Assembly (NCBI RefSeq): GCF_001906925.1
Contig: NZ_MRWQ01000005.1
Coordinates: forward strand, 62,001 to 126,000
Direction of reading: 5' to 3'
Length of the DNA: 64,000 nt
From: Domibacillus mangrovi
GTDB lineage: Bacteria > Bacillota > Bacilli > Bacillales > Domibacillaceae
Shown: piece by piece, positions 56,493 to 64,000 of the stretch
Layout: each line of letters begins with the position of its first letter
How positions within the stretch are numbered: position 1 is the stretch's first letter
Position numbers and translations under genes: made by a program
The notes under the pieces: generated by a model
Seen by the model: only the letters and a program-made list of their open reading frames with translations
Told to the model about the DNA's origin: nothing
Database searches by the model: none

Positions 56493-58757
56493 TCAGACCA
56501 TTTCATCAGAAGGTTTTGGAATAAGCACAGTACGCGGCTTACTTCCTTCATAAGGACCTATAATACCGCGCATTTCCATTTCATCAATTAAACGTGCTGC
56601 CCGGCTATAGCCGATCCGGAAACGGCGCTGCAGCATCGAAACAGACGCTGTCTGCATTTCAGATATGAGCTGTACCGCATCGTCGTATAACTCATCTTCT
56701 GATTGAGTCATCGTTTCTGGGATGTCCTCGGGAATCATTTCCTCTTGGTACTGCGCTTTTTGCTGGGAAATAACAAAGTCAACAATATCTTCTACTTCTT
56801 CATCCGATAAAAAGGCACCTTGCACGCGGACCGGTTTCACGGCACCTGTTGGATAAAACAGCATATCGCCGCGGCCAAGCAGCTTCTCTGCCCCACCCAT
56901 ATCAAGAATCGTTCGCGAATCGATGGCTGATGATACTGAAAAAGCAATACGTGATGGAATGTTTGCTTTAATGATTCCCGTAATAACGTCTACAGATGGA
57001 CGCTGCGTCGCGATAATGAGATGAATACCAGCAGCACGTGCCATTTGGGCAAGCCGGATAATTGAATCTTCCACATCATTTGATGCTACCATCATTAAAT
57101 CTGCGAGCTCATCAACAATGACCACAATATACGGCAAATGCGGCTGTTTTTCACCAGTTTCTATATTATGTTTTGCCACATGTCCATTGTAGCCTTCAAT
57201 GTTACGTGTACCTGTATGGGAAAATAAATCATACCGTCGTTCCATCTCTCCAACTACTTTTTTCAATGCTTGAGACGCTTTTTTTGGATCAGTTACAACA
57301 GGTGCCAATAGATGCGGCACACCATTATACACGTTTAATTCCACCATCTTAGGGTCAATCATCATCATTTTGACTTCATGTGGTTTTGCGCGCATTAAAA
57401 TACTTGTAATAATGCCGTTAATGCATACACTTTTCCCACTTCCAGTCGCACCTGCCACGAGTAAATGCGGCATTTTATTCAATTCCGCTCCGATTGCTTC
57501 ACCTGTAATATCACGACCGAGTGCCACGTGCAATTTCGAGTCAGGTTTTTCATTTTGTTTTGCCTCAATGACTTCCCGGAAACTGACCATGGCGACTTCG
57601 GCATTTGGTACTTCAATGCCGATCGCAGATTTCCCTGGAATCGGCGCTTCCATCCTGATATCTTTTGCGGCAAGTGCCAGCGCCAAGTCGTCTGTTAAAC
57701 TGACAATTTTGCTCACTTTCACACCTGTATCGGGATGCACTTCGTATTTTGTAACCGCCGGACCAAGATGCACCTGTGTTACTTTTGCTTTGACGCCAAA
57801 ACTTTGAAATGTTTTTTCCAACTTTTGGGCATTTTTTTGAATGCGTTTTTTTTCATTACTCTGGTCTACTTGCTGAGGCTGTTTCAAAATCGAAGCCGGC
57901 GGTAATTTATATTCTTTGTTTTCTTCTTCTGTAAATGATAATACAGATTCTTCCAGTTCATTTTCCTGTACGGACTTTTGAGAAGCAGACAGCTCACCAT
58001 TATACGCTTTTTCAACAAAGCTAGAAATGACCGGCTCCGGCTCGCTTACAGCTGCATGGAAATCCGTTTCAGACTGATTGATTTCTTTTGAGGCCTCCGA
58101 TTCTATATAGAAACGGCTTTTCTCTTCTCTTCTTTCGTCCATGCGTTCATGCGATCCTTGCCACAACTGCTTCAGTTTTTCACCAAATAATACAACACTA
58201 TGCGATATTTTTTGGATAAGCGGTTTGCCTCCAATCATCAAAACACCAGAAAGGAAAAGCAATAAGGCAAAAACCCATGTCCCTGGACGGCCAAACAAAA
58301 AGTAAAATAAGGTAAACAGTGTACCGCCAATCATACCGCCGCCAATATCGGCTGCTTCATTATACATAATGCTCTCTTTATACAAAAGCCATGTTTCAGC
58401 TATATAATTTGTTTCGTCTATTGGAGTGTCAAACAAGCGTATATGCAGAAAAACGAGAACACTTGCGATGATCAATAAAACGCCGGAAATGCTTCGTTTC
58501 CACAAAGGAGGACGCTGCCGTTTGACCATCATGTAAAGCGCCATTGCAGCAAGACCTATTAATCCCATTATATAAAGACTGCCAAAGAAAAAAGAAGCGG
58601 CTTGTGTAACAATTTTGCCTATTATTCCTGTGCCAACGATTCCAACCATGCAGATTGCGAATATAAACGCACCCGCTCCTTGAAGCTTTAATGATTGCAC
58701 TCTTTCTTTTTCTTTATTTGTCCGGCGTACCGGTTTTTTTCGTTTCTTTTGTGCCAT
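56493..58757 (-). CDS. spoIIIE: DNA translocase SpoIIIE/FtsK
   Basis: This translocase pumps chromosome into the forespore through the septum. The 754-residue protein has four or five N-terminal membrane helices (about 25-170), a linker, the motor domain with Walker [19 protein letters not shown], Walker [16 protein letters not shown] and [20 protein letters not shown], and a C-terminal gamma DNA-reading domain ([20 protein letters not shown]). ATG 58757 follows GGGTGAT. Position next to ymfC and rnjB fits spoIIIE, not sftA. Confidence 0.96.
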   Translation of the reverse strand: MAQKKRKKPVRRTNKEKERVQSLKLQGAGAFIFAICMVGIVGTGIIGKIVTQAASFFFGSLYIMGLIGLAAMALYMMVKRQRPPLWKRSISGVLLIIASVLVFLHIRLFDTPIDETNYIAETWLLYKESIMYNEAADIGGGMIGGTLFTLFYFLFGRPGTWVFALLLFLSGVLMIGGKPLIQKISHSVVLFGEKLKQLWQGSHERMDERREEKSRFYIESEASKEINQSETDFHAAVSEPEPVISSFVEKAYNGELSASQKSVQENELEESVLSFTEEENKEYKLPPASILKQPQQVDQSNEKKRIQKNAQKLEKTFQSFGVKAKVTQVHLGPAVTKYEVHPDTGVKVSKIVSLTDDLALALAAKDIRMEAPIPGKSAIGIEVPNAEVAMVSFREVIEAKQNEKPDSKLHVALGRDITGEAIGAELNKMPHLLVAGATGSGKSVCINGIITSILMRAKPHEVKMMMIDPKMVELNVYNGVPHLLAPVVTDPKKASQALKKVVGEMERRYDLFSHTGTRNIEGYNGHVAKHNIETGEKQPHLPYIVVIVDELADLMMVASNDVEDSIIRLAQMARAAGIHLIIATQRPSVDVITGIIKANIPSRIAFSVSSAIDSRTILDMGGAEKLLGRGDMLFYPTGAVKPVRVQGAFLSDEEVEDIVDFVISQQKAQYQEEMIPEDIPETMTQSEDELYDDAVQLISEMQTASVSMLQRRFRIGYSRAARLIDEMEMRGIIGPYEGSKPRTVLIPKPSDEMV

Positions 58758-58788
58758 TTCAATCACCCTTATTTTTGTTCTTTAAATA

Positions 58789-58820
58789 ATCGAAAGCAGC
58801 CAAATATGGGCTGCTTTCCA
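58789..58820 (-). terminator. rnjB terminator
   Basis: GGAAAGCAGCC/GGCTGCTTTC around CATATTT; the following T-tract is weak. Confidence 0.6.
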
Positions 58821-58857
58821 ATTATATCATATTTAATTAAAACGAACATACGAGCGA

Positions 58858-60525
58858 TTAGACTTCCATGATAATCGGCAGAATCATTGGACGCCGCTTC
58901 GTTTTTTCATGTAAGAATGAATTTAATTGATCGCGAATGTCCTGTTTAATACCAGACCATTCAAACGACTCACCGGCCAAATTTTTTTCAACAATATTCG
59001 TCACAAGCTTCACAGACTCATCAATTAATTTTTCTGATTCACGAACGTATATAAATCCGCGTGAAATAATTTCCGGACCGGCGACAATTTTTTTCTGCTT
59101 TTTACTCAATGTAATGACAACAGTGAAAATTCCATCCTGAGAAAGTAATTTTCTGTCTCGAAGAACAATATTGCCGACGTCACCAACACCGATCCCGTCA
59201 ATAAGAACATTACCGGCTGTTACTCTTCCAGCTGGACGCATCTTGCCCTCTTTAAATTCAATGACGTCACCCTTTTCAGGGATATAAATATTTTCACGCG
59301 GCACACCGGTCATTTCCGCCAATTTAGCATGTGATTTTAACATGCGGTATTCACCCTGAATCGGTATGAAATATTTTGGCTGCATTAAGTTCAACATAAA
59401 TTTCAAATCTTCCTGTGAGCCATGGCCAGATACGTGAACACGACGATTGCCTGTTAATACATTTGCGCCTGCACGGTACAGTAAGTTTACTGTTTTTGCC
59501 AAAAGAATTTCAAGGCCAGCAGACGGCGTTGCAGTAATGATGACCATATCGCCTTCTTTAATTTTCACATGACGGTTTGTCCCTTTGGCCATTTTTTGCA
59601 GAGCTTCAATTGGTTCACCCTGTACACCTGTCGCAAGAATAACAACTTGGTGATCTGGATATTTGCTAATTTCATTTAAATTAATTAAGATGTCGTCTTC
59701 AACCTGCAGATAGCCAAGCCGAACCGCAATGTCATTCACACGCTGAATACTTTTGCCGCTGACCGCCACTTTACGACCATGTTCATAAGCTGTATCAAAT
59801 ACTTGTTGCATGCGAATTAAGTTTGATGCAAACAACGAAACGATAATACGCCCGCTTGCCGAATGAAACGCATCAGACAACTGCGCCGCAACTACTGCTT
59901 CTGAAGTCGTATTCCCCGGACGCTCTGCTTCTGTTGAGTCAGATAATAGGGCAAACACACCATTTTTGCCGAGTGTCGCCATTTTACCGATATCCGGTGC
60001 GTAATGGCCTTTCGCACTCTGGTCAAATTTAAATTCACCTGTATGAACAATCGCCCCTTCAGATGTATGAATGGCCACACCGACTGAATCCGGAATGCTG
60101 TGCGTCGTGCGGAAAAATGTGACTTCGGCATGATCAAAACGAAGGCGTGATTCAGAATGTACCGTATAGAACTTTACATCTTCTTTTACATTTTCTTCAC
60201 GAAGACGCATTTTTGCAAGCGCTAGTGTCAATTTCGTCCCATATACAGGCGCTTTCACTTTTTTCAATACATATCCGAGTGATCCAAGCGAATCTTCATG
60301 TCCATGTGTTAAAAAGATTCCTTTAACCCGCTCTTTATTTTCTTCTAAATACGTAATGTCAGGAATAACGATATCAATCCCGAGCATTTCATTTTCTGGA
60401 AACATGAGCCCTGAATCAATCACAAAAATATCGCGATCTACTTCCACAACCGTCATGTTTTTACCGATCTCTCCAACTCCGCCGAGTGGAATAACTTTAA
60501 TTAATTCATTTGTTTTCTTGCTCAC
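58858..60525 (-). CDS. rnjB: Ribonuclease J2
   Basis: This 555-residue metallo-beta-lactamase/beta-CASP RNase has IPLGGVGEIGKNMTVVE and FVIDSGLMFP, the metal motif LTHGHEDSLGSLGYVLK, beta-CASP SDSTEAERPGNTTSE and HVSGHGSQEDLKFML. The last metal His of HGHEDH in RNase J1 is Ser here, as expected for the weakly active J2 that pairs with J1. It occupies the rnjB (ymfA) position downstream of dapA. Confidence 0.95.
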   Translation of the reverse strand: MSKKTNELIKVIPLGGVGEIGKNMTVVEVDRDIFVIDSGLMFPENEMLGIDIVIPDITYLEENKERVKGIFLTHGHEDSLGSLGYVLKKVKAPVYGTKLTLALAKMRLREENVKEDVKFYTVHSESRLRFDHAEVTFFRTTHSIPDSVGVAIHTSEGAIVHTGEFKFDQSAKGHYAPDIGKMATLGKNGVFALLSDSTEAERPGNTTSEAVVAAQLSDAFHSASGRIIVSLFASNLIRMQQVFDTAYEHGRKVAVSGKSIQRVNDIAVRLGYLQVEDDILINLNEISKYPDHQVVILATGVQGEPIEALQKMAKGTNRHVKIKEGDMVIITATPSAGLEILLAKTVNLLYRAGANVLTGNRRVHVSGHGSQEDLKFMLNLMQPKYFIPIQGEYRMLKSHAKLAEMTGVPRENIYIPEKGDVIEFKEGKMRPAGRVTAGNVLIDGIGVGDVGNIVLRDRKLLSQDGIFTVVITLSKKQKKIVAGPEIISRGFIYVRESEKLIDESVKLVTNIVEKNLAGESFEWSGIKQDIRDQLNSFLHEKTKRRPMILPIIMEV

Positions 60526-60625
60526 TATTAGTTCCTCCTAAACATTTAACAAACCCGATCTACACGTTACGTCTATTATAATCGATGAAGAAAAGTAAAG
60601 CCAATACAATCTATATACAAAAGGA

Positions 60626-60668
60626 AAAGCCGGCTTCCGCAGAATGATTCTGCAAAAACCGGCCCACC
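60626..60668 (-). terminator. dapA terminator
   Basis: GCCGG..GCAGAAT/ATTCTGC..CCGGC hairpin followed by TTTTCC on the minus strand. Confidence 0.7.
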
Positions 60669-60670
60669 TT

Positions 60671-61537
60671 TTAAAGCAATGTCGATAATGCTGTCCGCTC
60701 TTCTTCTGTCAGTGGAATGAGCGGCAAGCGAACGCCTCCGACATCCAGTCCTTTTAACTGTAATGCAGTCTTAACCGGCACCGGATTTGGTGCGGCAAAC
60801 AATCCACGGAAAAGAGGAAGAAGCGCTTGATGTATTTTAGCAGCTGTTTGGACGTCTCCTGCATAAAACGCATTGATCATTTTCTTCATTTCATTCCCCG
60901 CTACGTGCGACGCCACTGAAACGATACCTGCACCCCCGACAGACAAAACAGGAAGTGTCAAGCCATCATCACCACTGTAGACTAGAAAATCATCTGCTGT
61001 ATCCGCAATAATTTCCGTAATAATATCGATACTGCCGCTTGCTTCTTTTGTCGCTACAATATTTGGTACTTCATTAGCAAGACGGATTGTTGTTTTCGGT
61101 TCGATTAAAATCGATGAGCGTCCTGGAATATTATAGATCATAACCGGGAGATTTGTCGATTCAGCAATGGTTTTAAAATGCTGAAAAAGTCCTTCTTGAT
61201 TCGGTTTATTGTAATATGGAGCAACGAGCATAATGGCGTCGACGCCTTCTGCTTCCGCTTTTTTTGTTAATTCAATGGATGTCTTCGTATTGTTGCTGCC
61301 TGTACCGGCAATAACCGGAATACGCCCGGCCGCTACTTTTACCGTATGACGGAAAAGTGCGATTTTTTCTTCTGCTGTAAGCGTCGGTGATTCACCAGTC
61401 GTTCCTGCTACAACGAGCGAGTCCGTTCCATTTTGAATTAAATATTCAATCAGTTGGGTTGTTTTATTGAAATCAATGTTTCCTTTTGAATCAAACGGCG
61501 TAACGATCGCCGTTGACAACCGGCCGAAAGTAACCAT
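60671..61537 (-). CDS. dapA: 4-hydroxy-tetrahydrodipicolinate synthase
   Basis: DapA condenses pyruvate with aspartate semialdehyde, the first step special to lysine/diaminopimelate and to dipicolinate for spores. The 288-residue protein shows VTPFDSKGNID, VAGTTGESPTL, APYYNKPNQEGLFQHF with the proton-relay Tyr, MIYNIPGRSS and the Schiff-base Lys in IVATKEASGS. AGGAGG lies 9 nt before ATG 61537. It follows dapG by 40 nt. Confidence 0.97.
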   Translation of the reverse strand: MVTFGRLSTAIVTPFDSKGNIDFNKTTQLIEYLIQNGTDSLVVAGTTGESPTLTAEEKIALFRHTVKVAAGRIPVIAGTGSNNTKTSIELTKKAEAEGVDAIMLVAPYYNKPNQEGLFQHFKTIAESTNLPVMIYNIPGRSSILIEPKTTIRLANEVPNIVATKEASGSIDIITEIIADTADDFLVYSGDDGLTLPVLSVGGAGIVSVASHVAGNEMKKMINAFYAGDVQTAAKIHQALLPLFRGLFAAPNPVPVKTALQLKGLDVGGVRLPLIPLTEEERTALSTLL

Positions 61538-61576
61538 ATGCATTCGCCTCCTGTATTCCTGGCCTCCTAATACTAT

Positions 61577-62791
61577 TCAGCCTGTTGATTGGTTGTTTTG
61601 AAGTAAGAACGTATCATGCAGTGCGTTAACAGCAGCCGGCATCTGATCTTCTTTTACAAGTACCCAGATCGTCGTATAGCTGTCAGCTGATTGCATAATG
61701 TTAATATCTTTTTCTGATAAAGCTGTGACGATTTTAGAGGTTACACCTGGTACACCTGTCATGCCTGCGCCGACGACAGATACTTTCGCACAATCCGGTT
61801 CCATAATCGGTTTATACCCATTATCGATAAGCTTTTGCTGTGCACGATTGGCATTTTCATCTGTCACGGTGTATGTGACACGGTCTTCTGATATATTAAT
61901 AAAATCAACGCTTATACCTTCAGCCGCCATCAGCTGAAAAATACGGGACTGATCTGTTGTCTGAACTCTAATACGGGTAATGTCTGTTACATGAGCAATG
62001 CCCGTTACAGGACGATCGTGCATATCAAAGCCTTGATGTTCATCCGATCGGGAAGTAACGAGTGTACCCAGTTCTTCTGAATAGGTCGATCGAATCCGAA
62101 GCGGTACTTTCGCCTGCATCGCAATCTCCACTGCGCGCGGGTGAATGACCTTTGCTCCTTGATACGCCATGTTACATACTTCTGTATATGTTACGATAGA
62201 AAGCGGCCGTGCATGTTGCACAATACGAGGGTCTGCTGTCATAATACCATTCACGTCTGTAAAGATATCGATGAATTCAGCATGGACTGCAGCACCTAAA
62301 GCAGCTGCAGATGTGTCACTGCCTCCCCGCCCAAGCGTCGTCACTTCACCAAATTTTGAAGTACCTTGAAAACCGGCCACGACGATCACATCGTTCATTT
62401 CCAACTCTTTTAACAGGCGTGCGCAATTCATTTCAATAATTTTGGCATTCATGTGGTCATGATCCGTAACAAATCCCGCCTGTCCGCCTGTCAACGCCGT
62501 TGATTGAAGTCCATTTTCCTTCAACATGTTGGAGAACACCAAACTAGAGATCAGTTCGCCAGTGGATAAAAGAAGATCGGTTTCCCTTCTGGTCAGCATA
62601 CTTTCCCCGCCGCCTGCCAGCGTTAATAACGTATCCGTTGAATATGGATCGCCTTTTCGGCCCATAGCAGACACAACGACAACGACTTTATATCCTTCGC
62701 GAACGGCACGCTGTACGTGGTTGAGGGCACTGAGCCTTGACTGTTCATCGCGAACAGACGTACCGCCAAATTTCTGAATGATGATTTTCAT
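61577..62791 (-). CDS. dapG: Aspartokinase I
   Basis: Aspartokinase I phosphorylates aspartate; in B. subtilis DapG is inhibited by meso-diaminopimelate. The 404-residue protein (same length as B. subtilis DapG) has IIIQKFGGTSVRDEQSR, VVSAMGRKGDPYSTDTLL, TTLGRGGSDTSAAALGAA and two C-terminal ACT domains (ITRIRVQTTDQSRIFQLMAA, KVSVVGAGMTGVPGVTSKIV). AGGTGTT precedes ATG 62791. It lies between asd and dapA in the conserved order. Confidence 0.97.
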   Translation of the reverse strand: MKIIIQKFGGTSVRDEQSRLSALNHVQRAVREGYKVVVVVSAMGRKGDPYSTDTLLTLAGGGESMLTRRETDLLLSTGELISSLVFSNMLKENGLQSTALTGGQAGFVTDHDHMNAKIIEMNCARLLKELEMNDVIVVAGFQGTSKFGEVTTLGRGGSDTSAAALGAAVHAEFIDIFTDVNGIMTADPRIVQHARPLSIVTYTEVCNMAYQGAKVIHPRAVEIAMQAKVPLRIRSTYSEELGTLVTSRSDEHQGFDMHDRPVTGIAHVTDITRIRVQTTDQSRIFQLMAAEGISVDFINISEDRVTYTVTDENANRAQQKLIDNGYKPIMEPDCAKVSVVGAGMTGVPGVTSKIVTALSEKDINIMQSADSYTTIWVLVKEDQMPAAVNALHDTFLLQNNQSTG

Positions 62792-62843
62792 ATTGAACAC
62801 CTGGCCTTTTCATGAAGAATGGCGGCCGTTTATCCCGCATTAA

Positions 62844-62915
62844 CGGACAGTAAACCTTTCGCTCTTTCAATCATCGAAAAGAATAATTGATGAAAGAGGT
62901 TAGGTTAACTGTCCG
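62844..62915 (-). promoter_or_regulatory. Long hairpin in the asd-dapG intergenic region
   Basis: CGGACAGT (62844-62851) pairs with ACTGTCCG (62908-62915). Inside, AACCT pairs with AGGTT and CTCTTTCA (62862-62869) with TGAAAGAG (62891-62898), giving a 72-nt stacked hairpin about 50 nt before dapG. It could be an RNA-processing or control structure; no known riboswitch motif is recognised. Confidence 0.5.
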
Positions 62916-63002
62916 CAAACGCCCGATTGGTTCCGAGCCTGTGTGAAGCCCGGTCACTCAGGTATTGCCGCAGGACGCGGCGCTTTTTATCTGAGTTTTG
63001 CC

Positions 63003-63042
63003 CTTCATTCAGCAGGTCCCTGGTGGCCCCTGCTGAATGAAG
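63003..63042 (-). promoter_or_regulatory. 14-bp perfect hairpin just after asd
   Basis: CTTCATTCAGCAGG (63003-63016) and CCTGCTGAATGAAG (63029-63042) pair with a 12-nt loop, 8 nt past the asd stop. No T-run follows on the minus strand, so it is not a normal intrinsic terminator; it may stabilise the 3' end of a processed asd message. Confidence 0.5.
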
Positions 63043-63049
63043 TTTCACT

Positions 63050-64000
63050 TTATTGTTCTTTGACAATCTCCATGTCAATCAATGTTTCAGCAATCTGTAC
63101 AGAATTCCAAGCTGCTCCTTTTAACAAGTTATCAGAAACAACCCACATATGGAAACCGTTGTCTGCATCAAGATCTTTACGGATGCGTCCAACAAACACG
63201 TCGTTTTTTCCAACACAGTCTGCCGGCATTGGATATACTTGTTCTGCCGGATTATCTTGAAGGACGATACCTGGTGCATCTTTCAATAAATTTTGTATAT
63301 CTGCTGCTGTAAGTGCACCTTTTTCCGTTTCAAAATAAAGGGACTCTGAATGGCCTATTGCGACAGGCAAACGTACACAAGTCGCTGCAACAGGCAGACT
63401 ATCTAAGTGCATAATTTTTTTCGTTTCATTAATCATTTTCATTTCTTCAAATGTAAAGCCATTGTCTTCAAATTTATCAATTTGCGGAATGGCATTGAAT
63501 GCGATTTGATAATGTTTTTTATCACTGCCTACCGGTAAAATTTTCGGTTCAAATGATTCGTTGTTAATAATCGCTTTTGTCTGGCTATAAAGTTCTTCTA
63601 CCGCCTGTGCACCTGCGCCTGATACTGCCTGATACGTTGACACAATAACTTTTTTCAATCCGTATGCTGCACGAATTGGCTCAAGTGCCACAAGCATTTG
63701 AATCGTCGAGCAATTTGGATTGGCAATGATTCCTTTATGGTCGCGCAAATCTTCTTTATTTACTTCTGGTACAACAAGTGGAACTTCCGGATCCATTCGG
63801 AATGCGCTTGTATTATCAATAACAACAGCGCCGCGTTTTGCTGCTTCAGGAGCGAGCTCTTTTGACACACTTCCGCCTGCTGAAAACAACGCGATATCGA
63901 TTCCATCAAAGCTTTCCGGTTTCGCTTCCTGTACCGTTACGTCTTCGCCTCTAAAAGAAACGGTTTTTCCCGCTGAACGGGCGGATGAAAGCAGCGTCAA
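63050..64000 (-). CDS. asd: Aspartate-semialdehyde dehydrogenase (5' end beyond window)
   Basis: Asd reduces aspartyl phosphate to the semialdehyde at the branch to lysine, threonine and methionine. The visible 316 residues start inside the Rossmann domain ([20 protein letters not shown]). They include [20 protein letters not shown], the catalytic Cys in [11 protein letters not shown], and [12 protein letters not shown] with the late His in [10 protein letters not shown]. About the first 35 residues, including the GATGAVG cofactor motif, lie past base 64000. dapG and dapA follow, completing the pathway block. Confidence 0.96.
   Translation of the reverse strand: MTLLSSARSAGKTVSFRGEDVTVQEAKPESFDGIDIALFSAGGSVSKELAPEAAKRGAVVIDNTSAFRMDPEVPLVVPEVNKEDLRDHKGIIANPNCSTIQMLVALEPIRAAYGLKKVIVSTYQAVSGAGAQAVEELYSQTKAIINNESFEPKILPVGSDKKHYQIAFNAIPQIDKFEDNGFTFEEMKMINETKKIMHLDSLPVAATCVRLPVAIGHSESLYFETEKGALTAADIQNLLKDAPGIVLQDNPAEQVYPMPADCVGKNDVFVGRIRKDLDADNGFHMWVVSDNLLKGAAWNSVQIAETLIDMEIVKEQ

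Overview
The window comes from an endospore-forming member of the Bacillaceae. The right-hand two thirds (about 21.1-64 kb, almost all on the minus strand) keeps the gene order of the Bacillus subtilis glnA-to-asd chromosome segment: glnA, glnR, ynbB, spoVK, hfq, miaA, mutL, mutS, cotE, ricA, miaB, spoVS, ymdB, rny, recA, cinA, pgsA, the ymf genes, spoIIIE, rnjB, dapA, dapG and asd. Departures from that order are a glpK-glpD pair and a ppk2 gene between miaA and mutL, korAB between miaB and spoVS, and metY plus a solo structured-RNA relic between recA and cinA. A TetR regulator lies between spoVK and ynbB. The genus cannot be fixed from the sequence alone.

The left third (about 0-21.1 kb) is an AT-richer accessory region abutting the 3' end of glnA. 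Three copies of the glnA 3' end plus its terminator lie in the same orientation, near 6.04-6.13, 7.52-7.60 and 21.12-21.23 kb (the last is glnA itself). Copies 1 and 3 each directly follow a tyrosine-recombinase gene. I read this as tandem, partly decayed integrative elements that use the glnA 3' end as attachment site. The left copy (about 1-6.1 kb) is intact: DUF3006 protein, secreted S-layer-anchored metallo-beta-lactamase-fold protein with an Excalibur domain, ImmA-like peptidase, membrane-anchored thermonuclease with an Excalibur domain, and integrase. The right copy (about 18.7-21.1 kb) has the same order but is broken: a DUF3006 gene with two in-frame stops, a lamin-tail fragment, a thermonuclease with a large internal deletion, and an integrase with a 2-nt frameshift. 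ImmA is missing from it.

Between the two copies (about 6.1-18.6 kb) lie cargo and debris. Cargo includes an arr rifampin ADP-ribosyltransferase, an NmrA-like reductase, a cupin protein, a pyrimidine-dimer-glycosylase-like protein, a DUF421 membrane protein, a Spo0E-like phosphatase gene preceded by two Spo0A boxes, and several unknown small genes. Debris includes prophage lysis and tail remnants, a 3' fragment of a rifampin phosphotransferase gene, and a stub of an IS3-type transposase. At the far left edge is a TcmP/three-Cys-motif gene pair.

In the core, nitrogen control (GlnR with a two-box operator), glycerol catabolism (glpK, glpD with an attenuator-like leader), mismatch repair (mutS, mutL), tRNA A37 modification (miaA, miaB), RNA decay (rny, rnjB, hfq, ricA), SOS recombination (recA with a LexA box), sporulation (spoVK, cotE, spoVS, spoIIIE) and the diaminopimelate/lysine pathway (asd, dapG, dapA) are all represented. 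Strong intrinsic terminators mark most transcription-unit ends.
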